The notes under the pieces are model-generated. The model did not search any database, was not told where the DNA came from, and saw only the letters and a list, made by a program, of their open reading frames with translations. From an uncultured Opitutia bacterium (lineage in GTDB: Bacteria > Verrucomicrobiota > Verrucomicrobiia > Opitutales > Opitutaceae): a DNA stretch of 64,000 nt. Numbering within the stretch: position 1 is the first letter of the stretch; every line of letters starts with the position of its first letter. The stretch is taken from assembly GCA_903839035.1 (NCBI GenBank), contig CAIMAQ010000079.1:1-64000 (forward strand), read 5' to 3'. The position numbers and the translations under genes are program-made. This document shows positions 1-9,532 of the stretch, one piece after another.

Positions 1-1
1 G

Positions 2-1252
2 ACGATGAACGCCGCGTCGGCCCTCATCGCCATCGCGCGTCACCGCGGCTGCACCGTCCCGGAGTGCGCGCCGGCGCATTTCGGGCGGACGATCGATTAC
101 CTCCTGCACCTGCGCTCGCTGGCGCGGACCACCCTCTCGTTCCTCCCGCTGGGGGACAACATCGAGGGCGTGGGCTTCAATTTCATCAACAGCTCGCTCA
201 TGTTCTTCGCCAAGTACTACGGCGACCGCCACGCCCTCTGGCTCTGGCATAAATTCTTCGGCCACCGGCCCAATCCCCCCGGCAGCGACTTCTTCGGCAA
301 GAAAATCGCCGGTTCCTACGCCACCTCCGGGCTCAAGGATTTCCTGCTCTTTGTCGACGCCGAGCCCGTCCCGCCCTCGCTGCCGCCGGCAAAACACTTC
401 GAGGTGTGCGACCGCATCGTCCTCCGCACCGGCTCCGGCTACGGCGACCTGCTCTTTCTCTTCGAGGGCGGGCCGCAGACTTTTGACCACACGCACAATG
501 ACAAGGGCCAGTTCATCCTCGAGGCTTACGGCGAGCGCCTCGCAGCCGACCCCGGCGTCATCAAGTACCAGGACCCGCAGCACATTTATTTCAAGGACAC
601 CTCCCATCACAACCTGGTCACGCTCCGGGGCCGCAACCAGGACTACCGCGATCCCCAGCATGCCGTGGTCCTGGACCAGGTGACGTTCGGATCCGCCTGC
701 GACTATCTCTCCGCCGACCTCCGCAATTCCTACAAGGCCTTCCCGAAGTACCGCCGGCATGTGCTCTTCGTGCGGCCGTACTATTTCGTGATTCTCGAAG
801 ACGTCGAGGCGGACGAAACCGGGCTCGAGTGGAACTACCATTCGTGCGCGCCGATCCGGGAGATCGACCTCGCCCGGGGCCTCATCACGCTGCGCGGGGA
901 AAAGGCGGGCCTGACCCTGGCCATCGGGTGCCCGCAGGCCCTGTCCGCCGCCACCGGCGCCTACCAATCGGAGGGCGTCGTGCTGACCCACAACCTCGTG
1001 CTCACCCCTGTCACGCCCGCCAAGTCGCTGCAGCTCGCCGCCTTGCTCCTGCCCTACCCGCTGGCCGGCAACCCCGCCGGCAGCCCGGCAGTGACGGTCG
1101 CGCATGAGCCCGGCGCGGCGGTGTTCACCGTCACGCATGCCGGTGGCACCGACCAGGTGCGCTGCAACCTCGGCGACTCCATCGCCCCCGCCATCCAAGT
1201 CACCCGCCGCCAGGCCGGCCGCGAGGAAGACGTGTTCCCCGGCCCCGGCTGA
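2..1252 (+). CDS. Heparinase II/III-type polysaccharide lyase, 5' truncated by window edge
   Basis: C-terminal part of a heparinase II/III-like protein (about 416 residues visible). The reading frame is open to the window edge, so the ATG at position 5 is probably internal and the N-terminal alpha-toroid lies outside. The family's C-terminal beta-sandwich is recognisable from FDHTHNDKGQF at about residues 160-170 (counted from that ATG) and HHNLVTL at about 201-207, followed by long beta-rich stretches. Such enzymes cleave uronic-acid polysaccharides by beta-elimination, usually in the periplasm. The substrate cannot be told from this fragment. It ends 10 bp from the stop of the convergent AsmA-like gene. 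Confidence 0.75.
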   Translation, partial: TMNAASALIAIARHRGCTVPECAPAHFGRTIDYLLHLRSLARTTLSFLPLGDNIEGVGFNFINSSLMFFAKYYGDRHALWLWHKFFGHRPNPPGSDFFGKKIAGSYATSGLKDFLLFVDAEPVPPSLPPAKHFEVCDRIVLRTGSGYGDLLFLFEGGPQTFDHTHNDKGQFILEAYGERLAADPGVIKYQDPQHIYFKDTSHHNLVTLRGRNQDYRDPQHAVVLDQVTFGSACDYLSADLRNSYKAFPKYRRHVLFVRPYYFVILEDVEADETGLEWNYHSCAPIREIDLARGLITLRGEKAGLTLAIGCPQALSAATGAYQSEGVVLTHNLVLTPVTPAKSLQLAALLLPYPLAGNPAGSPAVTVAHEPGAAVFTVTHAGGTDQVRCNLGDSIAPAIQVTRRQAGREEDVFPGPG

Positions 1253-1261
1253 GTCATCTGT

Positions 1262-4200
1262 TCAATCCTTCGAGCCGCCCGCGCCGGCTCCCTGCCCGCG
1301 GGAATTTCGCCGCGACGGCCGCGATTGGTCCTCCGGTTCTTTGGGTTCCTTCGGTTCTTTCGCTTCGTCTCCCGCCGCCGGTTTCGCGTTCGCGGCCTTG
1401 ACGAGCAGGTCGTGCCACATGCTCCGGTCAATTTTTTCCAAGGTGCCGCCGAAGCGGAGCGGCGTTGTGAGATTGGTAAAGCCGTCGGAATCCTTCGTCC
1501 CGGCCAGCAAGCCGGCCTTCGCGAAGATCTCCGTCAGTTGGCCGCGCACGCCCAGCGTCAGATCGAGGCTGAGCGGTCCCGCACTATAAGGCTGGCCGGC
1601 GGCCGCGGCAATCCGCCCGCTGCCCTGCAGGCGTTCCTCCTGGGCCGTCACCTTGACTCCGGTCAGCCGGACCTCGCCGGTCGCGTCGCGTTCGCCGGTG
1701 ATCGTGAGCGTGTCGTAGAAAATCCCGGCGACGCGGTTGGTGATATCGATCACGTTTTCCGCCGTCCGGCCGACGGTTCGCACACCCGAGCCCCCCTTGG
1801 CGCCGAACAGCTTTCCGAACAGCGAGCCGACCCCGGCGACCGTTTCCCCGACCGCCGATGGCTGTGAGTCCTGCGGCAGGCCGTCCGAGATGTCGGTCTT
1901 CAGGATGCGGATCATGCCGCGCGTGCCGGCCAGCTTGAATTCCATGCGCGTGTTCCCGGTCAGCTCGCCGAGGCCGGTCCCGCGGCCGGTGAGCGTGCCG
2001 GTGAGCGAAAACCGGCCTTCCAACAACGCATCCTCCTCCACGGGCGCCGGCGGCAGCAGCGTCGCAGCATCCACCTCGCCAAAGTCAACGCTGGCTGTCA
2101 GCTGATACGGCGACTCCGCCTTCGGCTCGAAAGCCAGGGCGCCGTCGAACTGCAGCGGCGGTTTTTGCGGCACCGCGCCCCGGCCGTGCGCCAGGCGCAG
2201 CTCGCCGGGGGCGAACTCAATCGAGCCCCCCACGCGCTGGTAGATTTTGTCCCCGGCTTGCAGCTGGTCGAAATCAAACACCACCGAGCCCGCACCCGAG
2301 CCCCAGAACGGCGTGCGATCCGGCTCCGGACGCGGCCGCGCGGACCGGCCTGCGCTTGTCGCAAATCCCGCCGGCATGCGCCAGCCGGCCAGCATCGCCA
2401 CCGGTCCGGCCAAGAGGCGCAAATGATCGAGGTCCACCTTTTCGCCGGTCAATCGGACGTAACTCAGGCCCCCTGCCGCCGGATCGCTCCAGGTGCCTTC
2501 GGCGGAAAAGTCCGAGACGCGCGGACCGAACTCCATCCGGACCGGGATGTGAAACGTGGCCTTGCCCGCGGATTCCTGCACCCAGCTGACGCTTGTCGTG
2601 AGCGTGTGCTTGGGATCGTGCCCGGTCAGCGTGACCTTTCCGTCCAGTTCGCTCAGGTCACCGAGATTTGCCGTGAATTCGACGTTCGCAGAGCGCGCCG
2701 CGCACTTCATCTCCGCCGGCCACTCCGGCACCGCGGCCAGCGCCTCAAGATCAACGCTGCCCCGGCCCTCGACCGCCGTGGCGCGGTCCGCGCCGGTCCG
2801 ACGGCTGGCCTTGACCTCCAGCGTCGCCAGCGCCCGGCCCGCCCGGCTCACCACCAGCGACGCCACCTGCACGCGCCAGCCGGCGGCATCGATGTCCGCC
2901 TGCCAAGGCAGCGACACCGCGAGCGCGCGGGCGAGCACCCGGCCCTGCCGTTGCAGGGTGATGCCGTTAACGAGCAAGGGAGTCCCGGGGCGCACGGCAA
3001 ATCCGCCCTTGGCCGCGAGAACCGCGAAGTCCGCATTCACGTTTTCACCCGAGAGGACGAGCCCGCCCGGCAACGCCGGCAGCCAAGCCAGCGGCCAGTC
3101 GCGGAGCGAGCCTTCCAGCCATTCGCCCGCGGGATCCGCCGGCTTCAAACCGCCGGTCTGTTCGTTGAACTCGAAGGGTCCACGGGCGTGCAGTACGAGC
3201 ATCGGGCCGGCGCCGCTGAGCGTGGCTTGCAACTCGTCGAATCGGATGACTCCGTCCGTCCGCTCCAGGCTGAACTGCGTCGCCAGCGTGACCGTCCCGT
3301 GCCCGGCCAGCAGCGGCACCGAAACACCCGCCAAGTCCGAAGCCACCTCCAGCCGGCCGTTCACGCGCACGCGCGCCATGGCTGGATCCGTTTCGAATTG
3401 TCCGCCACCGGCCGCCGTCCCGGCGGGCCAGACAAAATCGGCCGGCTGCCAGGGCAGGTCCGAACTTTTCAAATCCACCTGCCACGTGCCCGCCAGCCGG
3501 CGGGTCGCATCCGGCTGCTGCATCCGGAGGCCGATCAGGTGCCGGCCTTCCCGGTTCAGGTCCACGGCATAAGTCTGCTCCGCCTTGCCCCGGGCCACCT
3601 CGATGACCGTCGTCGCCGCGATATCCGCGGGCAAAACCGGACCGCGCAGCCAGATGTCCGCGGTCAGCGCGAGTCGATCCAACCGGCGCGCCGATTTCGG
3701 CGTCAGGGTGAGCTGGCCGTGCAGCGTCGCTTGCCGGAGGCCCGGCCAGGGCGCCAGCGCCTCGGCCTCAACGGCGAAGCGGCCGGTTTGAACTGCGGTC
3801 AGGCCGCCGCCTTGGATGACGACGTGGATTTTGACCGCATCCTGGTTGGGCGGGGCGACGATGACATCGCCCTCCACATCGATGCCATCCAGCGAAAGAT
3901 CGTAGGCCAGCGCCTGGCCGCCGACGAGACCGCGCAGTTGTTGCAGGACCGCCCGCACCGCCGCCTCGGCCGCGGTCCGGCTCGCGGCTGTCGCGGTCGT
4001 GGCAACTTGCGCCGGGGCCACGGCGGGCGCAGACGCCGAGGACGCAGCCGGCGGCGTTTCCTGCGGCCGGCTCAAGTCAATCGTCCAGCCTTTCGCCACG
4101 AGGCTGTGCAATTGGATTTTCCCGTCCCAGACCGCGGCCTTGACGGGCAGCGTGGCCTGCAGCGAGGGCACGTCTATGATCGCGTCGCCGGTTTCAAGAT

Positions 4201-4393
4201 GGAGCTCAGTGGCCTCGACCCGCTGCCATCCCGCCGACAAGGCGCCGATCGTGCCGCGGACGCCCGGCTGGGCATCGAGCCGCTTCTGCGCATACCACGT
4301 CTGCACCTCCGGGATGAACGCCGCGCCCGCCAGCATGCCCAAAAGCACGATCACGAGCCCCAATCCAATTAGACTGCGCCGAAGAAATTTCAC
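1262..4393 (-). CDS. AsmA/TamB-like large membrane-anchored protein
   Basis: About 1043 residues. One N-terminal membrane segment (about residues 6-26, rich in Leu, Val, Gly) is followed by a very long beta-rich periplasmic region with many short repeats of hydrophobic strands, the look of AsmA-like proteins that bridge inner and outer membranes and are linked to phospholipid transport. The C-terminal third has the AsmA-like pattern of a Gly/Thr-rich strand series ending in a conserved LRFGGTLEK-type motif. I chose the GTG at 4393 (MKFLRRSLIGL), which puts the membrane segment right at the start; a TTG at 4429 would add 12 residues. An Ala/Thr-rich linker lies near residues 110-145. Family assignment rests on architecture, not on a diagnostic motif. 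Confidence 0.6.
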   Translation of the reverse strand: MKFLRRSLIGLGLVIVLLGMLAGAAFIPEVQTWYAQKRLDAQPGVRGTIGALSAGWQRVEATELHLETGDAIIDVPSLQATLPVKAAVWDGKIQLHSLVAKGWTIDLSRPQETPPAASSASAPAVAPAQVATTATAASRTAAEAAVRAVLQQLRGLVGGQALAYDLSLDGIDVEGDVIVAPPNQDAVKIHVVIQGGGLTAVQTGRFAVEAEALAPWPGLRQATLHGQLTLTPKSARRLDRLALTADIWLRGPVLPADIAATTVIEVARGKAEQTYAVDLNREGRHLIGLRMQQPDATRRLAGTWQVDLKSSDLPWQPADFVWPAGTAAGGGQFETDPAMARVRVNGRLEVASDLAGVSVPLLAGHGTVTLATQFSLERTDGVIRFDELQATLSGAGPMLVLHARGPFEFNEQTGGLKPADPAGEWLEGSLRDWPLAWLPALPGGLVLSGENVNADFAVLAAKGGFAVRPGTPLLVNGITLQRQGRVLARALAVSLPWQADIDAAGWRVQVASLVVSRAGRALATLEVKASRRTGADRATAVEGRGSVDLEALAAVPEWPAEMKCAARSANVEFTANLGDLSELDGKVTLTGHDPKHTLTTSVSWVQESAGKATFHIPVRMEFGPRVSDFSAEGTWSDPAAGGLSYVRLTGEKVDLDHLRLLAGPVAMLAGWRMPAGFATSAGRSARPRPEPDRTPFWGSGAGSVVFDFDQLQAGDKIYQRVGGSIEFAPGELRLAHGRGAVPQKPPLQFDGALAFEPKAESPYQLTASVDFGEVDAATLLPPAPVEEDALLEGRFSLTGTLTGRGTGLGELTGNTRMEFKLAGTRGMIRILKTDISDGLPQDSQPSAVGETVAGVGSLFGKLFGAKGGSGVRTVGRTAENVIDITNRVAGIFYDTLTITGERDATGEVRLTGVKVTAQEERLQGSGRIAAAAGQPYSAGPLSLDLTLGVRGQLTEIFAKAGLLAGTKDSDGFTNLTTPLRFGGTLEKIDRSMWHDLLVKAANAKPAAGDEAKEPKEPKEPEDQSRPSRRNSRGQGAGAGGSKD

Positions 4394-4507
4394 CTGCTGG
4401 ACCAAGCTGCGACCCCGACCCGACGTCAAGGTGTCATCGAATCACCGCCCGCCTTCACTCCGTTCCGGCAAGAAACCTCGCCTTAGCCTTGCAAAGGCGT
4501 TGGCAAA

Positions 4508-4592
4508 TGGTGCCCGAGGGGGGACTCGAACCCCCACGCTTTTAGGCACAGGCTTCTGAGACCTGCGTGTCTACCAATTCCACCACCCGGGC
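4508..4592 (-). tRNA. tRNA-Leu (anticodon CAG)
   Basis: Read on the minus strand, the acceptor GCCCGGG pairs with CTCGGGC, followed by discriminator A and an encoded CCA (4508-4510). The D loop has AATTGGTAGAC. The anticodon arm is CAGGT-CTCAGAA-GCCTG, giving anticodon CAG. The long variable arm and GGTTCGAGTCC T-loop are those of a class II tRNA-Leu. Length is 85 nt including CCA. Confidence 0.97.
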
Positions 4593-4686
4593 AAATGAGC
4601 GGATGGTCAAGAGACACACCCAGCCGACCTCCGGCAAGAAAATTGATTTCCCCCCGCCCACCCCCGCTGCCACGCTGCCCGCCCCC

Positions 4687-5325
4687 ATGAACAAAGCCGC
4701 CGTCCTCACCAAGATCAAAGCCGAGAAGGTCATTGCCCTCATCCGGGCCGATTCCTCCGACGGGCTGCTCGACTGCGCCCGCGCCCTCGCCGCCGGCGGG
4801 CTCACCAGCATCGAGCTGACCATGACCACCCCGGGTGCCATCGCCATGCTCCGCCAGGCGACCGCCGCCCTGCCCGACTTCGTCTTCGGCCTCGGCACGG
4901 TCCTCGACGCCGCCACCGCCCGCGAGGGCATCGCCGCCGGCGCCCGCTTCATCGTCACCCCCGCCTTTCGCCCCGACGTGATCGTGGCCTGTCGCGAGGC
5001 CCAGGTGCCCATCTTCAGCGGCGCGCTCACCCCCACCGAGATCCTCAACACCTGGGACGCCGGCGCCGATGCCGTGAAGGTGTTCCCCGCCGAGTTCTTC
5101 GGCCCGGCCTACATCAAGTCCGTCCGCGCCCCCTTTCCCAACATCTCGCTCGTGCCGACCGGGGGCGTGAACGCCGAGAACGTCGGCGAGTTCATCAAGG
5201 CCGGCGCCTATGCCACCGCCGCCGGCAGCTCGCTGGTCGACGCCAAGACCCTGAAGGAAAAGAACTGGGCCGTCATCACCGCCCGCGCCAAGGCCTTCGT
5301 CGCCGCCGTCGCCGCCGTGAAATAA
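4687..5325 (+). CDS. eda: 2-dehydro-3-deoxyphosphogluconate aldolase (KDPG/KHG aldolase)
   Basis: 212 residues, the normal size for class I KDPG aldolase, which splits 2-keto-3-deoxy-6-phosphogluconate into pyruvate and glyceraldehyde-3-phosphate (Entner-Doudoroff pathway and uronate catabolism). The catalytic Glu lies in SIELTMTTP (E43) and the Schiff-base Lys in DAVKVFPAEFFG (K131). A phosphate-binding PTGGVN motif follows. The start at 4687 gives the typical N-terminus; an in-frame upstream start would run into the tRNA-Leu. It stands alone between the tRNA and a convergent gene. The nearby polysaccharide lyase fits a uronate-degrading lifestyle, but no other Entner-Doudoroff gene is in view. 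Confidence 0.93.
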   Translation: MNKAAVLTKIKAEKVIALIRADSSDGLLDCARALAAGGLTSIELTMTTPGAIAMLRQATAALPDFVFGLGTVLDAATAREGIAAGARFIVTPAFRPDVIVACREAQVPIFSGALTPTEILNTWDAGADAVKVFPAEFFGPAYIKSVRAPFPNISLVPTGGVNAENVGEFIKAGAYATAAGSSLVDAKTLKEKNWAVITARAKAFVAAVAAVK

Positions 5326-5363
5326 AGTCGGGCGCGGTTTGGCGGAGGCGTTACGGCGCCAGC

Positions 5364-6128
5364 TCAGGCCGGCAACGGCGGCAGGAACTTCGCGATGTCG
5401 GGGATCTTCTTTTCCCGGCGCTGCGCCATGTCGCGGACGAAGTAGGGATCCACTGCCGCGGTGACCTCGACCTCCTCCTCGCCCTCGCTCTCCTCGTCCT
5501 CCTCGATCTCGTCGCCCTCGGAGTCCGTGAAAACCCAGTCCTGCTCCGCATCAAACGCGTGCGACATCCGGCGCGCCAGCGGGTCGAGCACGAGCGCGGG
5601 ATTCTTCACCCGGCCGCCCTTCACCAGCTCGAACAGGCAGGGATAAAACTGTCCGTCGAAGTGCGCGCGGAACTCGCTCAGCCACTTGTTGCCGACGCCC
5701 TCGCGGCGCGTCAGCAGCACGACGTCGGAAAAATGCACGCAGGCCTCGTACCACGCGAGCAGCGGCGGGTGCTGCTCCGCCAGCGCGCAGTTCACCACAC
5801 AGAAGATGCGGCCGAGTTCGGCGCCCTGCGCCTCGAGCCAGGCCTTGCCCGCCTCCAGCTGGTCCACCGGATTGCGCCGGCCGTCGGTCACGAAAAACAC
5901 GTGCGTCGCCTCCGCCGGCAGCCGCCCGTCAATGCTGTCGCCGGTCCAGGTCCAGCGCCCGAGCCCGGGCAGTTTCGCGTCAAAGTCATCCGGCGCTTCG
6001 GTGTCGGCCAGCAGCACCGCCGCGCGATCCTCCGCGCCCAGACCGTCCGTGATCAGGTCGGCCAGGATCTCGCGCCGGCCGGAACCGGCCGCGCCGAGGA
6101 GGATGTAAACGAGGGGTTGGTCGGCCAT
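5364..6128 (-). CDS. P-loop NTPase-like protein with degenerate Walker A (CobW/G3E-like fold suspected)
   Basis: 254 residues. The N-terminus YILLGAAGSGRREIL looks like a Walker A loop, but the canonical Lys-Ser/Thr is Arg-Arg. Later VNCAL and VVLLTRREGVGNKW resemble the switch and NKxD regions of CobW-type GTPases. Near residues 200-225 is a strongly acidic stretch of Asp and Glu, and the tail is short and Pro-rich. The start at 6128 (MADQPLVYILLG) places the loop at the N-terminus. The stop lies 39 bp from the convergent eda stop. Function is unknown; whether it binds a nucleotide is doubtful given the loop changes. Confidence 0.65.
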   Translation of the reverse strand: MADQPLVYILLGAAGSGRREILADLITDGLGAEDRAAVLLADTEAPDDFDAKLPGLGRWTWTGDSIDGRLPAEATHVFFVTDGRRNPVDQLEAGKAWLEAQGAELGRIFCVVNCALAEQHPPLLAWYEACVHFSDVVLLTRREGVGNKWLSEFRAHFDGQFYPCLFELVKGGRVKNPALVLDPLARRMSHAFDAEQDWVFTDSEGDEIEEDEESEGEEEVEVTAAVDPYFVRDMAQRREKKIPDIAKFLPPLPA

Positions 6129-6136
6129 GAAGAGGT

Positions 6137-6208
6137 CACCACGAAAAACACGAATTTCCCGAAAGGGCAAATCTCCCGCCTTTCGGGTGTTTCGGGTTTG
6201 GCGTGGTG
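6137..6208. repeat. Inverted repeat of the CACGAAAAACACG type (family D)
   Basis: The spacer between aroC and the upstream P-loop-like gene is one imperfect inverted repeat: CACCACGAAAAACACGAA at the left, and a right arm ending in GTTTGGCGTGGTG, with internal CCCGAAAGG and CCTTTCGGG arms. A related element, CCCACGGAATACACGG, sits at 12523-12600. Confidence 0.6.
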
Positions 6209-6210
6209 GA

Positions 6211-7308
6211 TTAGAACTTGAACGTCCGGTTCTGCGCCGACTGGCGCAGCCAGTGGTCCACCAGCACCAGCGCCGCCATCGCCTCGACGATCGGCACCGC
6301 GCGCGGGAGCACACAGGGGTCATGCCGGCCCTTGGCGGCGAGTTCCGTCGCCTGGCCGTGCACATCCACCGTCTGCTGCGGCTGCAGGATCGTCGCGGTG
6401 GGCTTGAACGCCGTGCGAAAGACAATCTCCTCGCCGTTGCTGATGCCGCCCTGCACGCCGCCGGAGCGGTTCGTCACGGTGCGCACGCGGCCGTCGCGCG
6501 GCTCGAACGCGTCGTTGTGCTCCGAGCCCTTCAGCCGCGTGCCGGCAAAACCGCTGCCGATTTCAAAGCCCTTCGTCGCGGGCAGCGAGAGCATCGCCTT
6601 GGCGAGGTCCGCCTCCAGCCGGTCAAACACCGGCTCGCCCAACCCGGGCGGCACGCCGCGCACGCGGCACTCAATCACGCCGCCAACGGAATCGCCCGCG
6701 CTGCGCGCGGCCTTGATGCGCTCGATCATCGCCGCGGCCGTCGCCGGGTGCGGGCAGCGCACCGCGGTCGCCTCGACCTCGGCCAAAGTCGGAAATTTTT
6801 CCAGGGCGGCGGCCGGAACTGTGATGTCATGCACCGCCGTGAGGAACGCCCGGATCTCCACGTTGCCGGCCAGCGCCAGGATCTTCTTGGCAATGGCCCC
6901 CGCCGCCACGCGGCCGATAGTCTCGCGCGCGGAACTGCGCCCGCCACCGCGGTGATCGCGCACGCCGAACTTGGCCTGATAGGTGTAGTCGGCGTGCGAC
7001 GGCCGGAACTTCTCCTTCATGTCATCGTAGGCGCCGGGTCGCTGGTCGGTATTGTGAACGACCAGAGAAATGGGCGTGCCCATGGTCCGGCCCTCGAAGA
7101 TTCCGGCAAGGAACTCGACCCGGTCGGCCTCCTTGCGGGGGGTCACAATGTCGCTCTGACCCGGCCGGCGGCGGTCCAGCTCGGTCTGGATCTCTTCCAC
7201 GGTCAGTGGCAGGTTCGGCGGGCAGCCGTCGATGACGACGCCCACGGCCGCCCCGTGGCTTTCGCCCCAGGTGGTAATCGTAAAAAGTTTTCCAAAACTG
7301 TTCGGCAT
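6211..7308 (-). CDS. aroC: Chorismate synthase
   Basis: 365 residues, full length. It converts 5-enolpyruvylshikimate-3-phosphate to chorismate, the last shared step of aromatic amino-acid synthesis, with reduced FMN as cofactor; cytosolic. The family signatures are present: GESHGAAVG near residue 15, [15 protein letters not shown], and [16 protein letters not shown] near residue 125, plus QGGISNGE further on. The start at 7308 ([19 protein letters not shown]) is the standard N-terminus of the family. It lies on the minus strand and shares a 173-bp divergent region with gspD. Confidence 0.97.
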   Translation of the reverse strand: MPNSFGKLFTITTWGESHGAAVGVVIDGCPPNLPLTVEEIQTELDRRRPGQSDIVTPRKEADRVEFLAGIFEGRTMGTPISLVVHNTDQRPGAYDDMKEKFRPSHADYTYQAKFGVRDHRGGGRSSARETIGRVAAGAIAKKILALAGNVEIRAFLTAVHDITVPAAALEKFPTLAEVEATAVRCPHPATAAAMIERIKAARSAGDSVGGVIECRVRGVPPGLGEPVFDRLEADLAKAMLSLPATKGFEIGSGFAGTRLKGSEHNDAFEPRDGRVRTVTNRSGGVQGGISNGEEIVFRTAFKPTATILQPQQTVDVHGQATELAAKGRHDPCVLPRAVPIVEAMAALVLVDHWLRQSAQNRTFKF

Positions 7309-7481
7309 CGGGTGCCGGAGCGTTGGGTGCACCCTCCAGCCCGGCAAGCGACAAATCCGCCCGGGCGGGCAACTTTCACCGGAACCGGCCGTCATAGCAC
7401 AAGACCGTTTACATACCGGTGGCTTTCACCTTTCATCTGCGCCCCGGGCTCGGCCCGCCAACCTTCCTACGCTTTCCCTGC

Positions 7482-9521
7482 ATGAGCCTGCGATTAATCC
7501 GCCTGATCCTCGCCACCTGTTTCGTGTCCGTCGTCCTGGCCGACCCCACCCCGCTGCCCACGCCTATGCCCGTGCCGGAAGGCGCCGCGGCCCCCGTCTC
7601 GTCCCCGGTCCCCGATGACCTGGTCAGCCTCAAGCTGGCGGATGCGGACATCGACACCGTGCTCAGCACGATCGAAATCTACACCGGCCGGACCATTCTC
7701 CGCCCGCAGGCGCTGCCCGCGGCCACCTACTCGATCAGGATCGTCAAACCCGTCCCAAAGACGGAGGCGGTCCTCGCCCTAGAAACTCTGCTCGCCCTCA
7801 ACGGCGTCGGCGTCGCCCCGCTCGGCGATAAATTCCTCAAGGTCGTCGCCCTCACCCAGGTCAAGAACGAGGCGCCGGAATTGATCGAGGGCTCCACCCT
7901 CGGGCTGCCCCCCAGCGGCCGGATCGCGACCAAGCTCTTCCAGTTCGAATTCCTCCGCGCCAGCGAGTTCATCCCGCAGATCAACCCACTGATGTCCCCC
8001 GGCATCGCCAACGGCATCGTCACCCTCGACAAGGCCAACGCCGCGCTCATCACCGACTCGATCAGCAACCTCCAGCGCGTCGAGAATCTCCTCCGCCTGC
8101 TCGACCGGCCCTCGTCCAACGGCCTCACGCCGAAGTTCTACACCCTCCACAACGGCGCCAAGGCCAGCGACCTGGTCAACCGGCTCCGCACCATGTTCCA
8201 GGGCCCGCTCGCGTCCCAGCTCGGCAGTGCCACATCCTACAGCGCCGACGACCGCACCAACCAAGTCATCCTCCTCGCCGACCCGCGCCAGTACCCGCTG
8301 TTCGACGAACTGGTTGAGAAGCTCGACGTCAAGGCCGACCCCAACACCCGCAACGAGGTCATCTACCTCAAGCACGCCACCGCCAAGGACGTCGCCACCC
8401 TGCTCAGCTCGCTCGTGTCCGGCCAGAACGCCGCGCAAAAATCCAGCGACTCCGCCCGGCCCAACGCGCTGCAGCCGGCCCTGCCCGCCGCGCCCAACTC
8501 CCCGAACGTCCCCGCCCCCGCCGCGCCGGCCATCGTCACCCTGGGCGAGGGCACCACGAATTTCAGCGGCCTCGTCACCATCCTCGCCGACGACCGCAGC
8601 AACGCCGTCGTCGTCTCCGGCACCGTCGACGACATCCGCCTGATCCGCGACCTGGTGGACAAGATCGACATCGTCCTGGCCCAGGTCCGCATCGAGGTCA
8701 TCATCGCCGAGGTCACGCTCACCGACACCGACAAGAGCGGCATCTCCGCCCTCAACCTCACCGTCGGCCCAAACCCCAAGACCGGCGGGCTGCAGATCAC
8801 CAATTTCACCGGCAGCGTCGCGGGCTGGAACGTGAGCGCCGGCGTCGTCAACCCGCTGTCGTTCGCCGCCGCCATGACCGACGCCGGCAGCCGGCACAAG
8901 GTGAAGATCCTCTCCGCCCCGACCATCGTCACCACCCACAACAAGCAGGCGCAGTTCGCCGTCACCCAGCAGCAGCCCATCATCACGGGCACCACCTCCA
9001 CGCCGACCTCCGGCTCGAGCTCCACCGGCTTCTCCACCAACTCCTCGGTCACCTACAAGGACATCGGCATCACCCTCAAGGTCACCCCGCTCATCGGCGA
9101 CGACGGCAGCATCCAGCTGCAGATCGACCAGGTCGTGGATGACGTAATCAGCAACGTCACCATCGACAACAACCAGCAGCCCGTCATCGGCCACCGCGAG
9201 GCCAACTCCTTCGTCAACGTCAACGACGGCCAGATGATCGTCCTCGGCGGGCTGCAGCGCAGCTCCACCTCCGCCGACCGCACCAAGCTCGGGTTCCTCC
9301 ACGAGATCCCGATCATCAGTCACCTCTTCGGCGGCCGGACCAATGAGGTCGACCGCACCGAGCTGCTGCTCTTCATCCGGCCGCACGTGCTGCGGCCCGA
9401 GGAGGGCTCGGCCGACACGACCAGGAAAATCGATGAGCTTTCGAACAAGGGGCAGGTCCAGCAGTTCCTGGCCGACCCGGCCAAGCCCGCGAAGGAAAGC
9501 CTGACCGAGAAGCTCAAGTAG
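7482..9521 (+). CDS. gspD: Type II secretion system secretin GspD
   Basis: 679 residues with a cleavable signal peptide (start chosen at MSLRLIRLILATCF, cleavage after VVLA). The outer-membrane secretin forms the exit pore of the T2SS. The N0/STN domain starts near residue 46 (VSLKLADADIDTVLS), then N1-N3 KH-like domains (about 120-390) with an Ala/Pro/Asn-rich insert at about 330-360. The secretin core begins near residue 400 (VRIEVIIAEVTLTDTD) and ends with the conserved TELLLFIRPHVLRP near 625. No pilotin-binding S domain is obvious in the short tail. gspE follows 11 bp later, so they are probably cotranscribed. Confidence 0.95.
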   Translation: MSLRLIRLILATCFVSVVLADPTPLPTPMPVPEGAAAPVSSPVPDDLVSLKLADADIDTVLSTIEIYTGRTILRPQALPAATYSIRIVKPVPKTEAVLALETLLALNGVGVAPLGDKFLKVVALTQVKNEAPELIEGSTLGLPPSGRIATKLFQFEFLRASEFIPQINPLMSPGIANGIVTLDKANAALITDSISNLQRVENLLRLLDRPSSNGLTPKFYTLHNGAKASDLVNRLRTMFQGPLASQLGSATSYSADDRTNQVILLADPRQYPLFDELVEKLDVKADPNTRNEVIYLKHATAKDVATLLSSLVSGQNAAQKSSDSARPNALQPALPAAPNSPNVPAPAAPAIVTLGEGTTNFSGLVTILADDRSNAVVVSGTVDDIRLIRDLVDKIDIVLAQVRIEVIIAEVTLTDTDKSGISALNLTVGPNPKTGGLQITNFTGSVAGWNVSAGVVNPLSFAAAMTDAGSRHKVKILSAPTIVTTHNKQAQFAVTQQQPIITGTTSTPTSGSSSTGFSTNSSVTYKDIGITLKVTPLIGDDGSIQLQIDQVVDDVISNVTIDNNQQPVIGHREANSFVNVNDGQMIVLGGLQRSSTSADRTKLGFLHEIPIISHLFGGRTNEVDRTELLLFIRPHVLRPEEGSADTTRKIDELSNKGQVQQFLADPAKPAKESLTEKLK

Positions 9522-9532
9522 GCCGCACCGCC

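Noticed and set aside
2165-4372. A 735-codon open frame on the + strand across the AsmA-like gene
   Set aside because: High GC leaves long open frames opposite real genes; this one is Arg/Pro-rich with no domain pattern, and the minus-strand frame has a clear membrane segment and beta-rich body.
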